Source: Lysobacteraceae bacterium
Lineage (GTDB): Bacteria > Pseudomonadota > Gammaproteobacteria > Xanthomonadales > Xanthomonadaceae
Assembly: GCA_004173415.1 (NCBI GenBank)
Contig: SEHC01000036.1
Span: forward strand, 1-10,153
DNA length: 10,153 nucleotides
Direction of reading: 5' to 3'
The notes beneath the pieces were generated by a model that was given only the letters and a program-made list of their open reading frames with translations, ran no database searches and was not told the origin of the DNA. Positions 5,325-10,153 of the stretch are shown in pieces (position 1 is the first letter of the stretch; every line of letters begins with the position of its first letter). A program made the position numbers and the translations under genes.

Positions 5325-6827
5325 ATGAACGCACCCCGCACCCGTGACAGCTGGCAGGCCCTGGCCAATGGATTGAAGATCCGGACCCAGGCCTTCATCG
5401 ACGGCAGCTACGTCGATGCCGCCAGTGGCAAGACCTTCGACTGCGTCAGTCCGATCGACGGACGTTCGCTGGGCCAGGTGGCGGAATGCGCGGCCGAGGA
5501 CATCGAGCGTGCGGTCAGTGCGGCGCGGCGCAGTTTCGACGCGGGGGCGTGGTCGGAATCCAAGCCGACCTACCGCAAGAAGGTGCTGCTCAGGTTCGCG
5601 CAACTGATCGAGCAGTACGCCGACGAACTGGCCGTCCTGGAGTCACTGGACATGGGCAAGCCGGTCACCGATGCGCGCCAGGTCGATGTCGCCGCCACCA
5701 TCCGCTGCATGGCCTGGACCGGCGAGGCGCTGGACAAGGTCTATGGCGAAGTCGCGCCGACCGGCACCGACGAGCTGGGCCTGGTCACCCGCGAGCCGTT
5801 GGGCGTGGTCGGGGCGATCGTGCCGTGGAATTTCCCCTTGCTGATGGCGACCTGGAAGCTGGCGCCGGCGCTGGCGATGGGCAACTCGGTGGTGCTCAAA
5901 CCCTCGGAGAAATCGCCGCTCAGCGCGATCCGGCTGGCGGAGATCGCGATGGAGGCCGGCATCCCCGCGGGCGTGTTCAACGTCGTCCCCGGATTCGGCA
6001 AGGAAGCGGGCGAGCCGCTGGCCCTGCACATGGACGTCGACGGGCTGGTGTTCACCGGGTCCACCGCGGTCGGCAAGCAACTGCTGCAGTGCGCGGGCCG
6101 TTCCAATCTCAAGCGCGCCTACATGGAATGCGGAGGCAAGAGCCCCAACCTGGTGTTCGCCGACGCGCACGACCTGGACAAGGCCGCCGAGGCGGCGGCC
6201 AGCGGCATCTTCTACAACCAGGGCGAGGTCTGCACCGCGGCCTCACGGCTGCTGGTGGAGCGCTCGATCAAGGACGAGTTCGTCGCCCGCGTGGTCGAGG
6301 CCGGACGGAAGATGCAGCCGCACCATCCGTTCGAGCCCGGCGCGCCGATGGGGGCGATGGTCGACGAGACCCAGACCGGACGGGTGCTGGGTTACATCGA
6401 GAAGGGCGTGGCCGAGGGCGCCAGGCTGGTGCTCGGCGGCAAGCGCGCCGAACCGGTCGCCGGCGGCAGCTACATCGAGCCGACCGTGTTCGACGAGGTT
6501 TCGCACGGGCACACCATCGCCCGCGAGGAGATCTTCGGCCCGGTGCTGTCGGTGATCGCCTTCGACGACGAGGAGCAGGCGCTGCGCATGGCCAACGACA
6601 CCGAGTACGGTCTCGCTGCAGGCGTGTGGACCAGTGACATCAGCCGCGCCCATCGCGTCGCCCGCAAGCTGCGCGCCGGCAGCGTATGGGTGAACTACTG
6701 GGACGGCGGCGACATGACCGCGCCGTTCGGCGGCTACAAGCAATCCGGCAACGGCCGCGACAAGTCGCTGCACGCCTTCGACAAGTACACCGAGATGAAG
6801 GCGACCTGGATCAACCTGGGGAGCTGA
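5325..6827 (+). CDS. puuC: Gamma-glutamyl-gamma-aminobutyraldehyde dehydrogenase (PuuC/KauB-type aldehyde dehydrogenase)
   Basis: Complete 500-residue NAD(P)-dependent aldehyde dehydrogenase. The catalytic Cys is C303 (NQGEVCTAASR), the general base is E268 (MECGGKSPNLVF), N169 (PWNF) stabilises the oxyanion, K192 (LKPSEK) and GSTAVG (245-250) contact the cofactor, and E402 lies in EEIFGPV. The overall pattern closely follows Pseudomonas KauB and E. coli PuuC: LKIRTQAFIDGSYVDAASGKTFDC near the start, DKVYGEVAPT, and the C-terminal DGGDMTAPFGGYKQSGNGRDKSLHAFDKYTE. In that group the enzyme oxidises gamma-glutamyl-gamma-aminobutyraldehyde to gamma-glutamyl-GABA, with broad activity on other omega-aminoaldehydes. 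The start is supported by GAGG 7 bases upstream and by the family N-terminus. It shares strand with puuR but is 423 bp away with repeats between, so it probably has its own promoter. The puuB product at the window's right end would supply its substrate. Confidence 0.93.
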   Translation: MNAPRTRDSWQALANGLKIRTQAFIDGSYVDAASGKTFDCVSPIDGRSLGQVAECAAEDIERAVSAARRSFDAGAWSESKPTYRKKVLLRFAQLIEQYADELAVLESLDMGKPVTDARQVDVAATIRCMAWTGEALDKVYGEVAPTGTDELGLVTREPLGVVGAIVPWNFPLLMATWKLAPALAMGNSVVLKPSEKSPLSAIRLAEIAMEAGIPAGVFNVVPGFGKEAGEPLALHMDVDGLVFTGSTAVGKQLLQCAGRSNLKRAYMECGGKSPNLVFADAHDLDKAAEAAASGIFYNQGEVCTAASRLLVERSIKDEFVARVVEAGRKMQPHHPFEPGAPMGAMVDETQTGRVLGYIEKGVAEGARLVLGGKRAEPVAGGSYIEPTVFDEVSHGHTIAREEIFGPVLSVIAFDDEEQALRMANDTEYGLAAGVWTSDISRAHRVARKLRAGSVWVNYWDGGDMTAPFGGYKQSGNGRDKSLHAFDKYTEMKATWINLGS

Positions 6828-6834
6828 CTCCACT

Positions 6835-6868
6835 GCAGGAGCGTCGCTCGGCCGCGATGCTCATGCGC
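6835..6868 (+). repeat. REP element, left member of an inverted pair
   Basis: Begins GCAGGAGCG and contains GGCCGCGATGCT; at least 28 of 34 positions match the reverse complement of 7397-7430. It begins 8 bp after the puuC stop codon. The GGAGCGG...GGCCGCGATG style is common among REPs of Pseudomonas and Xanthomonadaceae. Confidence 0.7.
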
Positions 6869-6897
6869 AAGGGGCGGCATGGACCGCGTCTTCGCTC

Positions 6898-7099
6898 GCC
6901 CCTCATCCGCCTTCGGCACCTTCTCCCCGCGGGCGGGGAGAAGGACGCTTTCCGTTGGTTGACGGAGTCGGAGGCCTCCGCCCTGCATCCCTCGCCCACC
7001 TGCGGGGAGAAAGACGCTCTTGGGATGGAACGGAATGCTGCGGATTGCGTCCCTCGCCCCGCTTGCGGGGAGAGGGTGGCCGGAGGCCGAGTGAGGGGC
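6898..7099. repeat. MITE-like repeat unit A
   Basis: A 202-bp unit with imperfect terminal inverted repeats of about 33-35 bp: it starts GCCCCTCATCCG and ends CGAGTGAGGGGC, with matching TCTCCCCGC / GCGGGGAGA further in. The left end contains a perfect 12-bp-arm palindrome centred on GG (6919-6944). It is followed 59 bp later by a close copy (unit B). No transposase is present, so any mobilisation would be in trans. Confidence 0.7.
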
Positions 7100-7158
7100 C
7101 GGCGCGCATGCATCGGCTGCAGGCTGCACAAGGGTCGGTACGCATCGCCACTTCGCTT

Positions 7159-7362
7159 GCCCCTCATCCGCCTTCGGCACCTTCTCCCCGCGGGCGGGGA
7201 GAAGGACGCTTGCGGTTCATTTGAGGGAGTCTGAGAATTCCGCGCTGTGTCCCTCGCCCCGCTTGCGGGGAGAACGACGCTCTTGGGATGGAAAGGAATG
7301 CTGCAGATTGCGTCCCTCGCCCCGCTTGCGGGGAGAAGGTGGCCAGCGGCCGGGTGAGGGGC
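7159..7362. repeat. MITE-like repeat unit B
   Basis: A 204-bp copy of unit A in the same orientation, about 261 bp downstream. The first 61 bp of the duplicated segment (7151-7211 versus 6890-6950) differ at one position; the middle is more diverged. The perfect 12-bp-arm palindrome recurs at 7180-7205, and CCCCGC-TT-GCGGGG occurs twice inside (7257-7270 and 7320-7333). Confidence 0.75.
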
Positions 7363-7396
7363 GGCGAGGCGTGCGCCGAATGCTCTTCCTCCCGTC

Positions 7397-7430
7397 GCGC
7401 AAAAGCATCGCGGCCAAGGTCCGCTCCTGC
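7397..7430 (-). repeat. REP element, right member of an inverted pair
   Basis: Read on the minus strand it begins GCAGGAGCGGACC and continues GGCCGCGATGCTTTTGCGC, matching the element at 6835-6868 in opposite orientation. Together they bracket the tandem units. Confidence 0.7.
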
Positions 7431-7444
7431 GGGACGCCGTGATC

Positions 7445-7453
7445 TGCCAGAAT
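7445..7453 (+). promoter_or_regulatory. Possible extended -10 promoter for the transporter
   Basis: TGC followed by CAGAAT (7448-7453) resembles an extended -10 hexamer with four of six consensus bases. It would start transcription near 7460, giving a short leader of about 20 nt. No good -35 is seen, and the leader shows no clear Shine-Dalgarno site. Confidence 0.3.
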
Positions 7454-7479
7454 CCGGCGACCCCGCCCGATCGTCGCCC

Positions 7480-8763
7480 ATGACCGCCGCCGCCCTTCCC
7501 GCCAGCGTTGCCGCCAACTCGCCGCGCCGGGTGCTGTTCGCCAGCCTGATCGGCACCACCATCGAGTTCTTCGATTTCTACATCTACGCCACTGCGGCGG
7601 TGCTGGTGTTCCCGGCGCTGTTCTTCCCGCAGTCCGATCCGGGCGCGGCGACGCTGCAGTCGCTGGCGACCTTCGCCCTGGCCTTCTTCGCGCGCCCGGT
7701 CGGCTCGGCCCTGTTCGGCCACTTCGGCGATCGCGTCGGCCGCAAGGCCACCCTGGTGGCGGCGCTGCTGACCATGGGCCTGTCGACGATCGCCATCGGC
7801 CTGCTGCCGACCCATGCCAGCATCGGCGTGCTCGCGCCGGTCCTGCTGGCGTTGTGCCGCTTCGGCCAGGGCCTGGGGCTGGGCGGCGAATGGGGCGGGG
7901 CGGTGCTGCTGGCCACGGAGAACGCGCCGCCGGGCAAGCACGCCTGGTACGGCATGTTTCCGCAACTGGGCGCGCCGATCGGCTTCCTCTGCTCGACCGG
8001 CATCTTCCTGCTGCTGACCGAAGTGATGGACGACGCGCAGTTCCTGGCCTGGGGCTGGCGGATCCCGTTCCTGGCCAGCGCCGCGCTGGTCGTGGTCGGC
8101 CTGTGGGTGCGCCTGCGCATCGTCGAGACGCCCGACTTTCAGCGCACCATCGATCGCGGCGAGCGGGTGCGCCTGCCGATGCTGGTGGTCCTGCGCACCC
8201 ATCCCGGCGCGCTGCTGGCGGGCACTTTCGCCCTGGTCGCCACCTTCGTGCTGTTCTACCTGATGACCGTGTTCACCCTGGGCTGGGGCACCGCGAAGCT
8301 GGGCTACACGCGCGAACAGTTCCTGCTGATGCAGATGGTCGCCGTGCTGTTCTTCGCCGCCGGCATCCCGGTGTCGGCGCTGTACGCGGACCGGCGCGGA
8401 CGGCGCATGGCGATGATCGTGGCCACGCTTGCGATCCTAATGTTCGGCCTGGCCTACGGGCCGCTCTTCAGTTCCGGCAGCACGGCCGGGGTACTGCTGT
8501 TCCTGATCATCGGCATGGCCATCACCGGCCTGACCTATGGGCCCTGCGGCGCCTTCCTGGCGGAAATGTTCCCGACTGCGGTGCGCTATACCGGTGCTTC
8601 GCTGGCCTTCAATCTGGCCGGCATCCTCGGTGCCTCGCTGGCCCCGTACGTGGCCACGTTGCTCGCCGCGGAACACGGCGTGGCCTACGTGGGCTATTAC
8701 CTGTCGGCGGCGGCGGCGCTGACCCTGGCCGCGCTGCTGCTGGCGCCGAAGGGGCAGGGGTAA
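7480..8763 (+). CDS. Major facilitator transporter, metabolite:H+ symporter (MHS) type
   Basis: Predicted 427-residue inner-membrane proton symporter with about 12 hydrophobic segments. Diagnostic MHS features are GTTIEFFDFYIYATAA in TM1 (25-40), FARPVGSALFGHFGDRVGRK (70-89, containing MFS motif A between TM2 and TM3), RFGQGLGLGGEWGGA (127-141) and DRRGRRMAM (304-312) in the second half, with EMFPTAVRYTGASLAFN at 362-378. The group includes ProP, KgtP, ShiA and YhjE, which carry betaine, dicarboxylates, shikimate and other solutes; the substrate cannot be read from sequence. The frame is open to 7288, but those 64 residues are translated repeat DNA, and MTAAALPASVAANSPRR is a normal N-terminus, so 7480 is chosen although no clear ribosome binding site precedes it. 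It sits between puuC and puuB, so import of a polyamine-pathway metabolite is possible, but it is not a PuuP-type (APC) permease. Confidence 0.9.
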   Translation: MTAAALPASVAANSPRRVLFASLIGTTIEFFDFYIYATAAVLVFPALFFPQSDPGAATLQSLATFALAFFARPVGSALFGHFGDRVGRKATLVAALLTMGLSTIAIGLLPTHASIGVLAPVLLALCRFGQGLGLGGEWGGAVLLATENAPPGKHAWYGMFPQLGAPIGFLCSTGIFLLLTEVMDDAQFLAWGWRIPFLASAALVVVGLWVRLRIVETPDFQRTIDRGERVRLPMLVVLRTHPGALLAGTFALVATFVLFYLMTVFTLGWGTAKLGYTREQFLLMQMVAVLFFAAGIPVSALYADRRGRRMAMIVATLAILMFGLAYGPLFSSGSTAGVLLFLIIGMAITGLTYGPCGAFLAEMFPTAVRYTGASLAFNLAGILGASLAPYVATLLAAEHGVAYVGYYLSAAAALTLAALLLAPKGQG

Positions 8764-8794
8764 CGCTTCGTCCCAGGGGGACTTCCTTCGGGGC

Positions 8795-8917
8795 GTAGGT
8801 CCGAGCCTGCCCGGATGCTCCCGCGTTGCAGGTCCGAGCTTGCCCGGATGCTCCCGCGTTGTAGGTCCGAGCTTGCTCGGATGCTCCCGCGTTGTGGGTC
8901 CGAGCTTGCTCGGATGC
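8795..8917 (+). repeat. Four tandem GTAG-type REP copies, 33-bp period
   Basis: Copies of 24 bp start at 8795, 8828, 8861 and 8894, exactly 33 bp apart. Each is GTAG (or GCAG/GTGG) followed by G, then TCCGAGC-yT-GCyCGGA and TGC, a 6-7-bp stem with a 2-nt loop. The 9-bp linkers are TCCCGCGTT throughout. The array lies just past the transporter stop, in the gap between convergent genes. The GTAG head and hairpin match the REP class described in Stenotrophomonas (SMAG) and associated elsewhere with RAYT transposases. Confidence 0.85.
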
Positions 8918-8934
8918 TTTTGACTGTGCCGAGA

Positions 8935-9042
8935 GCAACCGAGCAAGCTCGGACGTACAAAGTAAAGGCATCCGAGCAAGCTCGGACCTACAAGGCAAAG
9001 GCAAAGGCAAAGGCAAAGGCATCCGGGCAAGCTCGGAACTGC
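8935..9042 (-). repeat. Three GTAG-type REP copies in inverse orientation
   Basis: Copies at 8935-8958, 8968-8991 and 9019-9042 are reverse complements of the upstream array (core CCGAGCAAGCTCGGA, or CCGGGCAAGCTCGGA in the last). The first two are 33 bp apart; the third is 51 bp on because its linker contains extra hexanucleotide repeats. Together with the forward array they form a large inverted repeat between convergent genes, a likely bidirectional transcript end or mRNA-stabilising structure. Confidence 0.85.
8992..9020. repeat. GGCAAA hexanucleotide microsatellite
   Basis: The linker between the last two REP copies is a run of about four to five GGCAAA units (from AAGGCAAAG onward). Compared with the 9-bp AAAGTAAAG linker of the preceding pair it is 18 bp longer, equal to three added hexamers. 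Confidence 0.75.
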
Positions 9043-9052
9043 AGCGTCATGG

Positions 9053-10153
9053 CTACCACAGCGCGTCGCGCAGCTTGTACCAGGCCATCGCCGCGACCAG
9101 CATCGGCGTGCGCAGCGCGGGGCCGCCGGGAAAGGGCAGGTGCCTGATCCTGGCGAACAGGTCCAGGCGTTCGGATTGCCCGCGTATCGATTCGGAGATG
9201 AGCTTCCCGGCCAGGCCGGTGGCGATCACCCCGTGCCCGGAGAAGCCCTGGGCGAAATACAGGTTCGAACCCAGCCTGCCGAAATGCGGCGCCCGGTTCA
9301 GCGAGATGTCGATGTAGCCGCCCCAGACGTATTCGAACTGCACGTCGGCCAGTTGCGGGAACACCCGGCGCATGCGCCGGGTCATGGTGCCGCGCAGGTT
9401 GGGCGGGGGCAGGGTGGAATAGCTGGCGCGCCCGCCGAACAGCAGGCGGTGGTCACGGCTGCGGCGGAAATAGTCCAGCGCCCAGTTGGTGTCGGCCACC
9501 GCCATGTCGTTGCCGATCAGCGCGGCGGCCCGTTCCTCGCCCAGCGGCACGGTGGCGCCGATGTAGGTGCCGACCGGCATGATCCTGGATTCCAGCTCCG
9601 GGGCGATGCCGTGCAGCAGCGCGTTGCCGGCGAGCACGGCGAAGTCGCAGTGCACTTCACCCTGCGCGGTGCGGAACACCGGCCGCGGGCCGCGCGCCAG
9701 TGACTCCACCCTGGACTGCTCGAAGATCCGCACGCCCGCCGACATCGCCGCGCGCGCCAGCCCCAGCGCATATTCCAGCGGATGCAGGTGGCCGCTGTGC
9801 GGGTCGTACATCGCGCCCAGGTAGCGATCGCTGGCCAGTACCGTGCGCAACCGTTCCCGGTCCCACCATTCCACCGGGTAGTCGTAGCGGGTGTTGAAAT
9901 CCTCGGCCGCCGCAAGCGCGTCCCGTAGCTGGCGCGGCTTGATCGGCACCGTGGCGTGGCCATCGCGCCAGTCGCAGTCGATGCCGTGCCGGACGATGCG
10001 CTCCCGCAGCCATTGCAGGCCTTCACGCGACAGGTCGAACATCCGGCGGGCGTCGTCGAAGCCGACCAGCGCCTCCAGCTTCGCTTCGCCGCAACCGAAG
10101 CCTGCGATGGCCTGGCCGCCGTTGCGGCCCGAGGCGCCCCAGCCGATGCGCTC
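9053..10153 (-). CDS. puuB: Gamma-glutamylputrescine oxidase, FAD-dependent (N-terminus outside window)
   Basis: The frame is open to the right edge and ends with a stop at 9053-9055; 366 residues are visible. It oxidises gamma-glutamylputrescine to gamma-glutamyl-gamma-aminobutyraldehyde, releasing ammonia and hydrogen peroxide. The visible part starts ERIGWGASGRNGGQ, the conserved segment after the dinucleotide-binding fold of DAO-family oxidases; GxGxxG itself is off the edge. By comparison with E. coli PuuB (426 residues) about 60 residues are missing. Family-specific stretches are IDCDWRDG, SDRYLGAMYD with GHLHPLEYA, VAGN-like AVLAGNALL, MPVGTYIGAT, NWALDYFRRSRDHRLLFGG, FPQLADVQFEYVWGG, YFAQGFSGHGV and the C-terminal FPGGPALRTPMLVAAMAWYKLRDALW. 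An internal ATG at 10042 is not the start because conserved sequence continues upstream. The gene converges on the transporter; puuA or puuD may lie beyond the edge. Its product feeds PuuC. Confidence 0.92.
   Translation of the reverse strand, partial: ERIGWGASGRNGGQAIAGFGCGEAKLEALVGFDDARRMFDLSREGLQWLRERIVRHGIDCDWRDGHATVPIKPRQLRDALAAAEDFNTRYDYPVEWWDRERLRTVLASDRYLGAMYDPHSGHLHPLEYALGLARAAMSAGVRIFEQSRVESLARGPRPVFRTAQGEVHCDFAVLAGNALLHGIAPELESRIMPVGTYIGATVPLGEERAAALIGNDMAVADTNWALDYFRRSRDHRLLFGGRASYSTLPPPNLRGTMTRRMRRVFPQLADVQFEYVWGGYIDISLNRAPHFGRLGSNLYFAQGFSGHGVIATGLAGKLISESIRGQSERLDLFARIRHLPFPGGPALRTPMLVAAMAWYKLRDALW

Larger units (their letters stand above)
6828..7479. repeat. 652-bp intergenic block built almost entirely of repeats
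   Basis: This gap between puuC and the transporter holds two tandem MITE-like units (6898-7099 and 7159-7362) and an outer inverted pair of a different REP (6835-6868 and 7397-7430). Frames that cross it on both strands encode low-complexity repeat translations with no family resemblance. I see no credible gene. The only candidate functional site outside the repeats is a weak promoter near 7445 for the transporter. Confidence 0.8.

Noticed and set aside
5021..5347. Short frames over the hairpin-rich gap before puuC, including one with a polyglutamine run
   Set aside because: They are different frames of repeat modules and of the CAG/CAA microsatellite, without ribosome binding sites or recognisable domains.
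7288..7479. N-terminal extension of the transporter from an ATG at 7288
   Set aside because: The extra 64 residues are translated repeat-unit DNA (unit B and a REP) with no membrane-protein character; family members begin close to the 7480 start.
6811..8202. 463-codon minus-strand frame and several smaller frames over 6686-7562
   Set aside because: They run antisense to the transporter or through the tandem repeat units, and their translations simply repeat the palindromic repeat sequence.
8795..9042. CRISPR-like regular spacing of short repeats
   Set aside because: The linkers are 9 bp and nearly identical rather than unique 30-40 bp spacers, the repeats change orientation midway, and no cas gene is present. 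It fits REP elements.
8437..9147. Frames with 11-residue repeats (such as RSELARMLPRC) across the REP array
   Set aside because: 33 bp is a multiple of three, so any frame through the array gives an 11-residue repeat; the other DNA features explain it as REP sequence.

Overview
The window is a GC-rich (visibly well over 60%) chromosomal segment. Its gene set and GTAG-type REP arrays suggest a gammaproteobacterium of the Xanthomonadaceae/Lysobacteraceae (Lysobacter, Luteimonas, Pseudoxanthomonas, Stenotrophomonas or Xanthomonas relatives). That placement is inferred from protein style and repeat families; no rRNA or other marker gene is present.

Layout. (1) 1-1493, plus strand: the 3' part of a beta-lactamase-family serine hydrolase, overlapping by one base (TGATG) the start of a lipoprotein zinc amidase of the AmiD type. 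(2) 1616-4186, minus strand: a class III omega-amino acid:pyruvate aminotransferase followed by alanine dehydrogenase (ald). (3) 4353-6827, plus strand: a PuuR/PauR-type XRE-cupin repressor, divergent from the aminotransferase, then a 423-bp repeat-rich gap and a PuuC/KauB-type aldehyde dehydrogenase. (4) 6828-7479: 652 bp made almost wholly of repeats. (5) 7480-8763, plus strand: an MHS-type major facilitator transporter. (6) 8764-9052: a REP array between convergent genes. (7) 9053-10153, minus strand: gamma-glutamylputrescine oxidase (puuB), cut by the right edge.

How the genes fit together. PuuB, PuuC and PuuR are the oxidase, the aldehyde dehydrogenase and the regulator of the gamma-glutamylated putrescine pathway (putrescine to gamma-Glu-putrescine to gamma-Glu-aminobutyraldehyde to gamma-Glu-GABA to GABA). 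The omega-aminotransferase would move an amino group from GABA, beta-alanine or a diamine onto pyruvate, giving L-alanine. Alanine dehydrogenase would return the alanine to pyruvate plus ammonium and NADH. The pair therefore forms a pyruvate-recycling deamination module attached to polyamine catabolism. The ligase (PuuA) and hydrolase (PuuD) are not in the window and may lie beyond the right edge. A 19-bp near-perfect palindrome between the aminotransferase and the regulator is the best candidate operator.

Most of what is unusual here is repeat structure: a 33-bp-period GTAG-REP array in head-to-head arrangement with an expanded hexanucleotide spacer, two MITE-like ~203-bp units in tandem bounded by an inverted pair of a different REP, a CAG/CAA microsatellite just upstream of the aldehyde dehydrogenase, and a composite hairpin-rich repeat after the regulator. 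No tRNA, rRNA, CRISPR, transposase or phage gene was recognised.
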